Below are positions 8,531 through 18,200 of a DNA stretch of 64,000 bases, piece by piece. The stretch comes from Streptomyces sp. A0642 (GTDB lineage: Bacteria > Actinomycetota > Actinomycetes > Streptomycetales > Streptomycetaceae). The position numbers and the translations under genes are program-made. The notes below the pieces were generated by a model, which was not told where the DNA came from, did no database searches, and was given only the letters and a program-made list of their open reading frames with translations. Positions within the stretch are counted from its first letter, which is position 1; the number at the start of each line of letters is the position of its first letter. The stretch is from NCBI RefSeq assembly GCF_004795105.1, contig NZ_SSBL01000023.1, forward strand, positions 1 through 64,000, given 5' to 3'.

Positions 8531-9589
8531 TCAGTCATGCAGCGGGAGTTGGACGACCAGTAGCTTTCCGGCCATGGTCACTCCGCCGTCCATGGCGATG
8601 GCGAGGCCGTCGGCGTACACGTGCGGACCGTCCACGAGCGGCCCCGACCTGTCTTCGCCGTCCTCGGAGCCGACCTCGCCGAGAAGGTAGGGAATGGGGC
8701 TGTGACCATGGACGACGCGCCGGCCGCCGTAGGCCGCCATGAGCTCCTGAACGGCCTGGGGGCCCGACTCGTCGCGGAAGGCGAACCGCTTCGTCAGTTT
8801 GCGGAAGAGGTCCCAGCACTCATCGGCGTCGTTCCGCGTGAGAATGGCGTGCACCGTGTCGTTGACGTCCTCGATGGTGGATCCGTAGTCGAGGTACGCC
8901 GTCGTGTCCGAGTGCATCAGGAGGTGCCCGTCCTCCTCGACGACGGCGTCGAGGCGGGACATCCACTGGAGGTGGACGTCCTGGAGCCGCTCCATGTCCG
9001 TCTTCTGGCCGCCGTTGAGCAGCCAGGCGGCCTGGAAGGTGGCGGTTCCCGCTCCGGAGTTGACGGGCGTGTCACCGAACCGCTTGGCGCCGATGAGCAG
9101 GAGTTCGTGGTTGCCCATCAGGGCCTTGCAGTAGCCGCCGGCGGCGGCGGCCTCGGCGGAGAGCCGCATCACGAGATCGATGACGCCGATTCCGTCGGGT
9201 CCCCGGTCGGTGAAGTCGCCGAGGAACCAGAGGCGCGCGTTGCCCGCGGACCAGTTGCCCTCGGAGTCGACCAGTCCCTGTTCGGTGAGGGCGGCGAGGA
9301 GCTCGTCCAGATAGCCGTGGACGTCACCGACGACGTAGAGCGGGCCGAGCCCCGGTTCGCGGGCGGGCCGGGGGTCGGGCACGGTGTGCACCTGGACCGT
9401 GTCCTCGCGGCTGATCACGGGGAGGTCGCGCGCGGTCGGGGTGTACCCCTCCGGCGGTTCGCCCTCCGGGAAGGCGTTGCCCGGGTGCGGCGGGGCGGGC
9501 GGCGCAGGCGACTGCGCATAGGGCGGTACGCGGAAGTCGCGCAACGTCGCCGTCCGCACCACGGGTTCCTGACCGGCCCCCTGTGTCAT
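8531..9589 (-). CDS. Calcineurin-like metallophosphoesterase (PrpE/ApaH type)
   Basis: A 352-residue enzyme. After a Pro-rich unstructured N-terminus (about residues 1-85), the metal-binding blocks appear in order: GDVHGYLDE, LGDFTDRGPDG, MGNHELLL, LMHSDTTAY and VHGHSPIPYL. These are the five motifs of the PPP/metallophosphoesterase superfamily, which use two divalent metals to cleave phosphoesters, such as phosphoprotein or diadenosine tetraphosphate substrates. Start ATG at 9589 with GGAGGGG just ahead; the frame stays open far upstream but without plausible protein. Substrate unknown. Confidence 0.87.
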   Translation of the reverse strand: MTQGAGQEPVVRTATLRDFRVPPYAQSPAPPAPPHPGNAFPEGEPPEGYTPTARDLPVISREDTVQVHTVPDPRPAREPGLGPLYVVGDVHGYLDELLAALTEQGLVDSEGNWSAGNARLWFLGDFTDRGPDGIGVIDLVMRLSAEAAAAGGYCKALMGNHELLLIGAKRFGDTPVNSGAGTATFQAAWLLNGGQKTDMERLQDVHLQWMSRLDAVVEEDGHLLMHSDTTAYLDYGSTIEDVNDTVHAILTRNDADECWDLFRKLTKRFAFRDESGPQAVQELMAAYGGRRVVHGHSPIPYLLGEVGSEDGEDRSGPLVDGPHVYADGLAIAMDGGVTMAGKLLVVQLPLHD

Positions 9590-9762
9590 CGACCCCTCCA
9601 CCACCGTCGCGCCGCCGTACACCTGACGGGCCCTGCTGGTCGGGGTGGTCCGCGGTGTCGTGCGCCCATCATAGGAATGAGGATCGTCCTCTGTGACGCA
9701 CCAGGGGTGGTGAATCCGCGCGCACACCAGGTTCGTCGGTCGATTGGTCCTAATTGGCCTGA

Positions 9763-10875
9763 TCAATCCCCCGCTGGGGAACGCGGCGCGCTGACCGTGG
9801 TGCGGGGTGGACGGCGTTGCGAGGACGTCCGGACGATGAGCTCCGTCGGTATGACCTGTTCCACCGGCCCGTCGTGGTCGACGCCTTCGATGGCGTCGAT
9901 GAGCAGCTGGACGACCGCCGTACCGATCCGCCTCGGCTTGAGCGAGAGCGTGGTGATGGGCGGCTCGGTCGTCGCGTAGACGGTGGACTCGCTGCAGCAG
10001 ACGAGCAGCAGGTCCTCCGGGACGCGCAGGCCGTAGCGGCGGGCGGCCGCCAGCAGATCCGTGCCGTTGGGGTCGAAGAGGCCGTAGACGGCGTCCGGGC
10101 GGTCCGGGCGGGCCAGCAGGCGGTCGGCTGCCACCGCGCCCGCGCACGGGTCGTGCGCGGGGTAGGACTCGTAGACCGGGTCCTGGCCGACGCGCTCGCA
10201 CCAGTGGAGGTACGCGGTGGTGGAGAGCCGGGTGTACGTGTCGGTGGTGGTGCCGGTGAGCAGGCCGATGCGCCGGGCCCCGGCGGCGGCGAGATGGTCC
10301 AGGAGGTCGAGGACGGCGGCCCGGTGGTCGTTGTCCACCCATGCGGTGACCGGGAGGGTCCCGGCCGGGCGGCCGTCGGAGACGACGGGGAGCCCCTGGC
10401 GCACGAGTTCGGTGACGACAGGGTCCTGGTCGGAGGGGTCGATGACGACGGTGCCGTCGAGTGCGACGTTCGACCAGACGTCGTGGCGTGAGGTGGCGGG
10501 GAGGATGACGAGGGCGTAGCCGCGGGCCAGCGCGGCCGAGGTGGCGGCTCTGGCCATTTCGGCGAAGTAGGCGAACTCGGTGAAGGTGAAAGGTTCATCC
10601 CCGTAGGTCGTCACGGTCAGGCCGATGAGGCCGGACTTGCCGGTACGGAGCGTGCGGGCCGCGGCGGAAGGGCGGTAGCCCAGGCGCTCGGCGACCTCGC
10701 GGACATGGCTGCGGGTGGCGTCCGGGAGCCTGCCCTTGCCGTTGAGCGCGTCGGAGACGGTCGTGATGGAGACCCCGGCGGCGGCGGCTACGTCACGGAT
10801 ACCTGCTCGACCCTGTCGGCCGCCGCGCCGGGGGGTCTCCGTCCGGCTCACCTGGTGCTTCCCTGCTGCTGTCAT
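9763..10875 (-). CDS. LacI-family transcriptional regulator
   Basis: A 370-residue LacI/GalR regulator. The DNA-binding HTH and hinge are at about residues 25-75 (IRDVAAAAGVSITTVSDALN, then SHVREVAERLGYRPSAAARTL). A periplasmic-binding-protein-like effector domain follows (about 82-345). These usually repress sugar or nucleoside genes and are released by a ligand. No transport or sugar operon is adjacent, so its target and ligand are unknown. It is divergently arranged with hisC across 370 bp. ATG at 10875. Confidence 0.9.
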   Translation of the reverse strand: MTAAGKHQVSRTETPRRGGRQGRAGIRDVAAAAGVSITTVSDALNGKGRLPDATRSHVREVAERLGYRPSAAARTLRTGKSGLIGLTVTTYGDEPFTFTEFAYFAEMARAATSAALARGYALVILPATSRHDVWSNVALDGTVVIDPSDQDPVVTELVRQGLPVVSDGRPAGTLPVTAWVDNDHRAAVLDLLDHLAAAGARRIGLLTGTTTDTYTRLSTTAYLHWCERVGQDPVYESYPAHDPCAGAVAADRLLARPDRPDAVYGLFDPNGTDLLAAARRYGLRVPEDLLLVCCSESTVYATTEPPITTLSLKPRRIGTAVVQLLIDAIEGVDHDGPVEQVIPTELIVRTSSQRRPPRTTVSAPRSPAGD

Positions 10876-11245
10876 GGCGAGCCGATAGTAGGGCTCGGAC
10901 GGACACTTGGTCCGGTCGCATATTCACCCAGTGACAGGCACGTTTCTGCATGGTCATCAACGGTCAATCGCCTTGTGAATGAAGGTAGTTGTCAGATCGG
11001 ACCATCATGTGTCACCCATGGGGCCGGCTGGGCCTGCCGAAAGGGGGAGGTCTCGAAGAGGTCTCAACTCACCTCTTCGGGGGACGCGCGCCACGGAGTG
11101 AGCCACTGGCGCGCGCCATGGCGCCGAGCGCCCCCCTCATTCCGGGGCTCACCCGGCGAATCCGCGGTCCCGCCATTCGCAGGGGCGCCCAATCCTCATA
11201 AGGTGAGCAGTATTGATGTGTACGGACGGTCGAGGAGGACCTGCG
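10876..11245. other. Divergent intergenic region between lacI-type gene and hisC
   Basis: 370 bp without a gene. It contains two inverted repeats: 11054-11062 with 11071-11079 (arm CGAAGAGGT) and 11085-11093 with 11107-11115 (arm CGCGCGCCA). A CATAAG -10-like element lies around 11197-11205. The inverted repeats could be leader structure for hisC or LacI-type operators; nothing more specific can be supported. Confidence 0.5.
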
Positions 11246-12325
11246 GTGAGCGAGACGAGCCCCAAGCTGCGCGCCGAACTGGATGGCGTCCCCGCCTATG
11301 TGCCGGGCAAGCCGGCCGCGGCGGACGGACCGGTCGCGTTCAAGCTGTCCTCCAACGAGAACCCCTATCCGCCGCTGCCCGGGGTGATGGAGTCGGCGCT
11401 GGCGGCGGCCGCGCACTTCAACCGGTACCCGGACATGGCCTGCACCGGCCTGATGAACGAGCTGTCGGACCGCTTCGGCGTGCCCCTCTCGCACCTGGCC
11501 ACCGGTACCGGTTCGGTGGGCGTGGCCCAGCAGCTGCTTCAGGCCACCTCGGGCCCGGGCGACGAGGTCATCTACGCCTGGCGGTCGTTCGAGGCGTACC
11601 CGATCATCACGCAGGTCAGCGGTGCGACGTCGGTGAAGGTGCCGCTGACCGACGGTGACGTGCACGATCTCGACGCGATGGCGGACGCGATCACCGACCG
11701 GACCCGGATGATCTTCGTCTGCAATCCGAACAACCCGACCGGCACCGCGGTGCGCCGGGCGGAGCTGGAGCGGTTCCTCGACCGGGTGCCGGGGGATGTG
11801 CTCGTGGTGCTCGACGAGGCGTACAAGGAGTTCGTCCGCGACGTCGAGGTCCCCGACGGCATCGAGATCTACCGGGACCGGCCCAACGTGGCGGTGCTGC
11901 GGACGTTTTCCAAGGCGTACGGCCTGGCCGGGCTGCGGGTCGGCTTCGCCGTGGCGCACGAGCCGGTGGCGGCCGCGCTGCGCAAGACGGCGGTGCCCTT
12001 CGGCGTCAGTCAGCTCGCCCAGGACGCGGCGGTGGCCTCGCTGCGGGCCGAGGACGAACTCCTGGGCCGGGTGGGATCGCTGGTCTGCGAGCGGCAGCGG
12101 GTGTACGAGACGCTGGTGCGGCAGGGCTGGACGGTGCCGGAGTCCCAGGCGAACTTCGTCTGGCTGCGCCTCGGGGACCGTACGGTCGACTTCGCCGCGG
12201 CCTGTGAGAAGGCCGGTGTGGTGGTCAGGCCGTTCGCGGGGGAGGGCGTGCGGGTCTCGATCGGTGAGGACGAGGCGAACGACCTGTTCCTGAAGGTGAC
12301 GGAGTCGTACCGCAAGGAGCTGTAG
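11246..12325 (+). CDS. hisC: Histidinol-phosphate aminotransferase family protein
   Basis: A 359-residue class I/II PLP aminotransferase closest to histidinol-phosphate (or aromatic) aminotransferases. It shows KLSSNENPYPPLPGV near residues 35-49, CNPNNPTGT at about 160-168, DEAYKEF at about 191-197, and the PLP lysine in TFSKAYGLAGLRVGF at about 219-233. HisC makes histidinol phosphate; actinomycete paralogues outside the his operon may serve phenylalanine or tyrosine synthesis. As no other his gene is here, this is probably such a second copy. GTG start at 11246 with GAGGAGG 8 bases upstream; an ATG 11 codons earlier lacks an RBS. Confidence 0.85.
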   Translation: MSETSPKLRAELDGVPAYVPGKPAAADGPVAFKLSSNENPYPPLPGVMESALAAAAHFNRYPDMACTGLMNELSDRFGVPLSHLATGTGSVGVAQQLLQATSGPGDEVIYAWRSFEAYPIITQVSGATSVKVPLTDGDVHDLDAMADAITDRTRMIFVCNPNNPTGTAVRRAELERFLDRVPGDVLVVLDEAYKEFVRDVEVPDGIEIYRDRPNVAVLRTFSKAYGLAGLRVGFAVAHEPVAAALRKTAVPFGVSQLAQDAAVASLRAEDELLGRVGSLVCERQRVYETLVRQGWTVPESQANFVWLRLGDRTVDFAAACEKAGVVVRPFAGEGVRVSIGEDEANDLFLKVTESYRKEL

Positions 12326-12389
12326 CGGCTCCCCTCATCGGATCTCCGGATCTCCGGCTTCTTCGGCTGCCCCGGTCCACCGGTCGCCC

Positions 12390-12421
12390 GGCCCCGTATC
12401 TCGTCCGTGAGATGCGGGGCC
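12390..12421. terminator. Hairpin after hisC
   Basis: Arms GGCCCCGTATCTC (12390-12402) and GAGATGCGGGGCC (12409-12421) pair over 13 bp with one G-U, around a 6-nt loop. It lies 65 bp after the hisC stop and ahead of the cyd promoter region, so it separates the two units. Confidence 0.75.
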
Positions 12422-12540
12422 GTTCGCGTGGGGCGGGCGCGGGGCGGGGGTGTCGGCACGGCGGAGCCGGTGGGACCTCGGGGAGGGGGACCCCCGGTCG
12501 GATGGCCCGAAAGTCTGTGCGTCATACTTTTGCTTGTGAA

Positions 12541-12556
12541 TGTGAACGCGTTCACA
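12541..12556. promoter_or_regulatory. Rex operator (ROP) upstream of cydA
   Basis: The 16-bp perfect palindrome TGTGAACGCGTTCACA matches the Rex operator described for Streptomyces. An extra half-site, TTGTGAA, overlaps it at 12534-12540. Rex is a redox sensor that represses when NAD+/NADH is high and leaves DNA when NADH rises, so cyd expression should go up under oxygen limitation. The site lies 84 bp ahead of the cydA GTG, suited to overlap a promoter. Confidence 0.93.
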
Positions 12557-12640
12557 AGCGTGTCCTGCTTTCTCCCATGATCAGCCGGATTCAAAGGACA
12601 AAAGCCCGGCTCAGTGACGGCGACGTAAGGAGAAGACGAC

Positions 12641-14149
12641 GTGGAGCTAGCTCTGGCGCCGGAGACCCTGGCGCGATGGCAATTCGGAACGACCACCGTC
12701 TACCACTTCCTTTTCGTTCCCCTGACGATCTCTCTCGCCGCGCTCACCGCCGGCCTGCAGACCGCCTGGGTGCGGACCAACAAGGAGAAGTACCTCAGGG
12801 CCACCAAGTTCTGGGGAAAGCTCTTCCTGATCAACATCGCCATGGGCGTCGTCACGGGCATCGTCCAGGAGTTCCAGTTCGGAATGAACTGGTCCGACTA
12901 CTCGCGGTTCGTCGGCGACATCTTCGGCGCTCCGCTCGCGTTCGAGGCGCTGATCGCGTTCTTCTTCGAGTCCACGTTCATCGGCCTGTGGATCTTCGGC
13001 TGGGACAAGCTGCCCAAGAAGATCCATCTGGCCTGCATATGGATGGTGTCGATCGGCACCATCCTGTCCGCCTACTTCATCCTGGCGGCCAACTCCTGGA
13101 TGCAGCACCCGGTCGGCTACCGCATCAACAAGGAACGCGGACGGGCCGAGCTCACCGACTTCTGGCACGTGCTCACGCAGAACACCGCGCTCGCCCAGTT
13201 CTTCCACACCATCACGGCGGCCTTCCTCGTCGGCGGGGCGTTCATGGTCGGTATCGCCGCCTTCCACCTGGCGCGCAAGCGGCACATCCCGGTGATGCGG
13301 ACCTCGCTGCGGCTGGGGCTCATCACCGTCGTGATCGCGGGCCTTCTCACCGCCGTCAGCGGGGACCAGCTCGGCAAGGTGATGTTCAAGCAGCAGCCGA
13401 TGAAGATGGCGGCGGCCGAGGCGCTGTGGGACGGGGAGAACTCCGCACCCTTCTCGATCTTCGCGTACGGAGATGTCAGCAAGGGGCACAACTCGGTCGA
13501 GATCTCGGTTCCCGGCGTGCTGTCCTTCCTCGCCGACGACAACTTCAACTCCTACGTCCCCGGTATCAACGACATCAACAAGGCCGAGCAGGAACGGTTC
13601 GGGCCCGGGGACTACCGGCCCAACATCCCCGTCGCCTTCTGGAGCTTCCGGTGGATGATCGGTTTCGGCATGGCGTCCTTCGGCCTCGGGATCCTCGGCC
13701 TCTGGCTGACCCGGAAGAAGTTCATGCTGCCGCCGGGGATGCGCACGGGTGAGGACGAGGTCCCGCATCTTGTCCTGTTCAAGAACAAGGCGCTGAGCCC
13801 CAAGCTCACCCGGTGCTACTGGATCGTCGCGCTGTGGACCCTGCTCTTCCCCTTGATCGCCAACTCCTGGGGCTGGATCTTCACCGAGATGGGCCGCCAG
13901 CCCTGGGTCGTCTACGGCGTCCTCCAGACCCGTGACGCGGTGTCCCCCGGTGTCTCGCAGGGCGAGGTGCTCACCTCGATGATCCTCTTCACGACGCTGT
14001 ACGCGGTGCTCGCCGTCATCGAGGTCAGGCTGCTCGTGAAGTACGTCAAGGCCGGGCCGCCGGAGCTCACCGAAGCCGACCTCAATCCGCCCACCAGGAT
14101 CGGCGGCGACCACGACGACGCCGACCGGCCCATGGCCTTCTCCTACTGA
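12641..14149 (+). CDS. cydA: Cytochrome bd ubiquinol/menaquinol oxidase subunit I
   Basis: A 502-residue nine-helix membrane subunit that carries the three hemes of the bd oxidase, oxidising quinol and reducing O2 to water with high affinity. Haem-ligand regions can be seen: YHFLFVPLT (His about residue 22), FFHTITAAFLVGG (His about 188) and VAFWSFRWMIGFGM (Met about 340). The quinol-binding Q loop is of the short type. GTG start at 12641 behind TAAGGAG. First gene of cydA-cydB-cydCD, controlled by the Rex operator 84 bp upstream. Confidence 0.97.
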   Translation: MELALAPETLARWQFGTTTVYHFLFVPLTISLAALTAGLQTAWVRTNKEKYLRATKFWGKLFLINIAMGVVTGIVQEFQFGMNWSDYSRFVGDIFGAPLAFEALIAFFFESTFIGLWIFGWDKLPKKIHLACIWMVSIGTILSAYFILAANSWMQHPVGYRINKERGRAELTDFWHVLTQNTALAQFFHTITAAFLVGGAFMVGIAAFHLARKRHIPVMRTSLRLGLITVVIAGLLTAVSGDQLGKVMFKQQPMKMAAAEALWDGENSAPFSIFAYGDVSKGHNSVEISVPGVLSFLADDNFNSYVPGINDINKAEQERFGPGDYRPNIPVAFWSFRWMIGFGMASFGLGILGLWLTRKKFMLPPGMRTGEDEVPHLVLFKNKALSPKLTRCYWIVALWTLLFPLIANSWGWIFTEMGRQPWVVYGVLQTRDAVSPGVSQGEVLTSMILFTTLYAVLAVIEVRLLVKYVKAGPPELTEADLNPPTRIGGDHDDADRPMAFSY

Positions 14150-14168
14150 GAGCGCAGGGAGCAGAGAG

Positions 14169-15170
14169 ATGGAACTCCACGACGTCTGGTTCGTGCTCAT
14201 CGCCGTTCTCTGGACCGGCTACTTCTTCCTGGAGGGATTCGACTTCGGGATCGGTGTCCTGACCAAGCTGCTGGCGCGGGACCGCAAGGAACGACGGGTT
14301 CTGATCAACACGATCGGGCCCGTCTGGGACGGCAACGAGGTGTGGCTGCTCAGCGCCGGCGGAGCGACCTTCGCCGCGTTCCCCGAGTGGTACGCCACGC
14401 TGTTCTCCGGCTTCTACCTCCCGCTCCTGATCATCGTGCTCTGCCTGATCGTGCGGGGCGTCGCCTTCGAGTACCGGGCGAAGCGTCCCGAGGCGAAGTG
14501 GCAGACCAACTGGGAGCACGCGATCTTCTGGACCTCGCTGATCCCGGCCCTGCTCTGGGGCATGGCCTTCGGGAACATCGTCCGCGGGGTGAAGATCGAC
14601 GCCGACATGGAGTACGTGGGCAGCTTCTGGGACCTGTTCAACCCGTACGCGATCCTCGGAGGACTGGTCACGCTCTTCCTCTTCACCTTCCACGGAGCGG
14701 TCTTCGCCGGGCTCAAGACGGTCGGGGACATCCGGGTCCGGGCGCGCCGGCTGGCGCTGAAGCTGGGCGTGGTCACCGCGGTTCTCGCTCTGGGGTTCCT
14801 GATCTGGACCCAGGCGGACAACGGGGACGGCTGGAGCCTGATCGCGATGCTCGTCGCCGTGGTGGCCCTGGTGGCAGCAATCGGAGCCGTCGCGGCGGGG
14901 CGTGAGGGCTGGTCCTTCGCCTTCTCCGGGGTCACCATCGCGGCCGCGGTTGCCATGTTGTTCCTGACACTCTTCCCGAACGTCATGCCGTCCTCCCTGA
15001 ACGACGGATGGAGCCTCACGGTCACCAACGCCTCGTCCAGCCCGTACACGCTGAAGATCATGACGTGGTGTGCGGGGATCGCCACTCCCGTCGTGCTGCT
15101 GTACCAGGGCTGGACGTACTGGGTGTTCCGCAAGCGCATCGGTACGCAGCACATCGCCGACGCGCACTGA
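14169..15170 (+). CDS. cydB: Cytochrome bd oxidase subunit II
   Basis: A 333-residue membrane subunit with about eight to nine helices, starting MELHDVWFVLIAVLWTGYFF. The LEGFDFGIGVL segment and the GPVWDGNEVWLL segment (about residues 43-61) are CydB signatures. It supports assembly and haem insertion in CydA. It begins 19 bp after cydA with AGGGAGCAGAGAG ahead of the ATG, and is followed 39 bp later by cydCD, so the three form one operon. Confidence 0.97.
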   Translation: MELHDVWFVLIAVLWTGYFFLEGFDFGIGVLTKLLARDRKERRVLINTIGPVWDGNEVWLLSAGGATFAAFPEWYATLFSGFYLPLLIIVLCLIVRGVAFEYRAKRPEAKWQTNWEHAIFWTSLIPALLWGMAFGNIVRGVKIDADMEYVGSFWDLFNPYAILGGLVTLFLFTFHGAVFAGLKTVGDIRVRARRLALKLGVVTAVLALGFLIWTQADNGDGWSLIAMLVAVVALVAAIGAVAAGREGWSFAFSGVTIAAAVAMLFLTLFPNVMPSSLNDGWSLTVTNASSSPYTLKIMTWCAGIATPVVLLYQGWTYWVFRKRIGTQHIADAH

Positions 15171-15209
15171 GCGCAGTGAGAGTGCCTTGACCGAGCCGAG
15201 CCTCATGGG

Positions 15210-18200
15210 GTGTTTCACGTGAAACCGATCGATCCGCGTCTGCTCCGCCACGCCCGTGCCACCCGGCTGTTCCTGGCAGCGGTGGTGGCACTCGGAGTCG
15301 CTGGAGCGGCGCTGGTCATCGCCCAGGCCATGCTCGTCGCCGAGGTGGTGGTGGGCGGTTTCGAGGACGGCCTCACTGGTACGGAGCTGCGCACGCCGCT
15401 CCTTCTGCTCGCCGCGGTGGCACTCGGCCGGGCCCTGGTCTCCTGGCTCACCGAACTGGCCGCCTACCGGACCGGGGCGGCCGTCAAATCCGAACTGCGC
15501 GAGCGTCTTCTCGCCCGCGCGGCGGAGCTGGGGCCCGACTGGCTGAGCGGCCGGCGCACCGGTTCACTGGTGGCTCTGGCCACGCGGGGGATCGACGCGC
15601 TCGACGACTACTTCGCGCGCTACCTTCCGCAGCTCGGGCTCGCCGTGGTGGTGCCGGTGGCCGTCCTGGCCAGGGTCGTCACCGAGGACTGGATCTCGGC
15701 CGCGATCATCGTCGTCACACTCCCCCTCATCCCGCTCTTCATGATTCTCATCGGCTGGGCCACCCAGTCGCGGATGGACCGGCAGTGGCGGCTGCTCTCC
15801 CGGCTCTCGGGGCACTTCCTCGACGTGGTCGCGGGGCTGCCGACGCTGAAGGTCTTCGGCCGGGCCAAGGCGCAGGCCGAGTCCATCCGCACCATCACCT
15901 CGCAGTACCGGCAGGCCACCCTGAGGACTCTGCGGATCGCGTTCCTGTCGTCGTTCGCCCTGGAACTCCTTGCGACGCTGTCGGTGGCCCTTGTCGCCGT
16001 CACCATCGGCATGCGGCTGGTGCACGGCGAACTCGACCTCTCCACAGGTCTGGTGGTGCTGATTCTCGCGCCCGAGGCCTACCTGCCGCTCCGGCAGGTG
16101 GGTGCGCAGTACCACGCGGCGGCCGAGGGGCTCTCGGCCGCGGACGAGATCTTCGCCGTCCTGGAGACCGAGCCGCGCACGGGTGGTACGCAGGACGTCC
16201 CCGGCTCGTTGCGGCTGGAGCTGGAAGGAGTGACCGTCCGGCACGCCGGGCGTGCCCAGCCCTCGCTCGCGGGGGCCTCGCTGGTCGTGGACGAGGGGGA
16301 GACCGTCGCGCTGACCGGCCCGAGCGGCGTCGGCAAGTCCACTCTCCTCAACGTGCTGCTGGGATTCGTGGAGCCCGATGAGGGCCGGGTGCGGGTCGGC
16401 GGGACCGATCTGGCGGACCTGTCCCCCGAGCGCTGGCGCGAACGGATCGCCTGGGTGCCGCAGCACCCGCACCTCTTCGCGGGCACGATCGCGGAGAACG
16501 TCCGGATGGCCAGGCCCGGCGCGGACGACAGCGCGTTGACGGCCGCGCTGCGGGACGCCGGGGCGTACGACTTCGTGGCCGCGTTGCCGGACGGCTCCCG
16601 CACGCTCCTCGGCGAGGACGGCGCGGGACTCTCCGCCGGCCAGCGCCAGCGTCTCGCGCTGGCCCGTGCCTTCCTCGCCGATCGGCCGGTCCTGCTGCTG
16701 GACGAACCGACCGCGAATCTCGACGGGGAGACGGAGGCGGGCATCGTCGAGGCGGTACGGCGGCTGGCGGCGGGCCGGACCGTGCTGCTGGTGGTCCACC
16801 GGCCGGCGCTGCTGTCGGTGGCGGACCGGGTCGTGACGCTGGTCCCGGGAGGACCGGGCGGGCGGGTGCCGGCTGCGGGGGTGGATCGGGTGGTGCCGCC
16901 GGCACCGGCAGGAGTGAGCGAGCGGCTCCCGGTTGCGGGGACCGATCGGGAGGGGGCGCAGACAGCCGCGCTGTTGTCGGAGCCGGGGCACGCGGGGACG
17001 ACGGCTGTGGTGACCCGGTCGTCGGGTGAGGCCGGGGAGGTGCGGGACACCGCGGCGCGGGCCGGGCACGTCCTCAGGCGGGTGAGGGATGCCGCGGGTG
17101 CACAGCGCAGCCGGCTGCTCCTGGCTCTGCTGCTCGGAAGCCTCGCCCTGGGCTCGGCCGTCGGTCTCATGGCCGTGTCCGGCTGGCTGATCTCCCGCGC
17201 CTCCGAACAGCCCCCCGTGCTGTACCTCATGGTGGCGGTGACCGCGACCCGCGCCTTCGGCATCGGGCGGGCGGTCTTCCGCTACGCGGAGCGCCTCGTC
17301 TCGCACGACGCCGTGCTCCGGATGCTCGCGGAGCTTCGCGTCGGTGTCTACCGGAGCCTGGAACGCATCGCACCCGCGGGCCTGCGCCGTACCCGGCGGG
17401 GTGACCTGCTCTCGCGGCTCGTCGCCGATGTGGACACCCTTCAGGACTACTGGCTGCGGTGGCTGCTGCCCGTCGGGACCGCGGTCGTCGTCGGCACGGG
17501 AGCCGCCGGATTCACTGGCTGGCTCCTCCCCGAGGCGGGCCTCGCGCTGGCCGCCGGACTGCTGCTGGCCGGGGTCGGGGTCCCGCTCGTCAGCGGCGCC
17601 TGTGCCCGGCACGCGGAGCGCCGCCTGGCGCCCGCGCGGGCCGATCTGGCCACCCGGATCACCGACCTGCTCGGCGGTACCGCCGAGCTGACCGTCGCCG
17701 GCGCCCTTCCGGCCCGTCTGGCGCGGACGAGCGAAGCGGACGGAGCGCTGACCCGGATCGCCGCCCGGGCGGCGACCGCCACCGCGCTCGGCGGCGGCCT
17801 CGGCTCGCTGGTCGCCGGTCTCACCGTGGTCGCCGCCGCCCTCGTCGCCCTTCCGGCCGTGGCCGACGGCCGGCTGGCCGGAGTGGAGCTGGCCGTGGTC
17901 GTCCTCACCCCGCTGGCCGCCTTCGAAGCCGTGAACGGTCTGCCGCTCGCCGTGCAGTACCGGCAGCGGGTGAAGCGGAGTGCGGAGCGGGTGTTCGAGG
18001 TGCTGGCCGCCCCGGTGCCGGTGCGGGAGCCCGCCGTCCCCGCCGAGGCTCCCGCGTCGCCCTTCCCCCTGGAGGTCCGGGGCCTGTCCGCGCGCTACGC
18101 CGGAGCCGGGCGCGACGCCCTGGAATCCGTCGACCTCACCCTGGAAGCGGGCCGGCGTATCGCGGTCGTCGGTGCGTCGGGTTCCGGGAAGACCACACTC

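Noticed and set aside
10974..10990. TTGTGAA as a second Rex site ahead of hisC
   Set aside because: Only one half-site is present, with no opposite half at the needed spacing.
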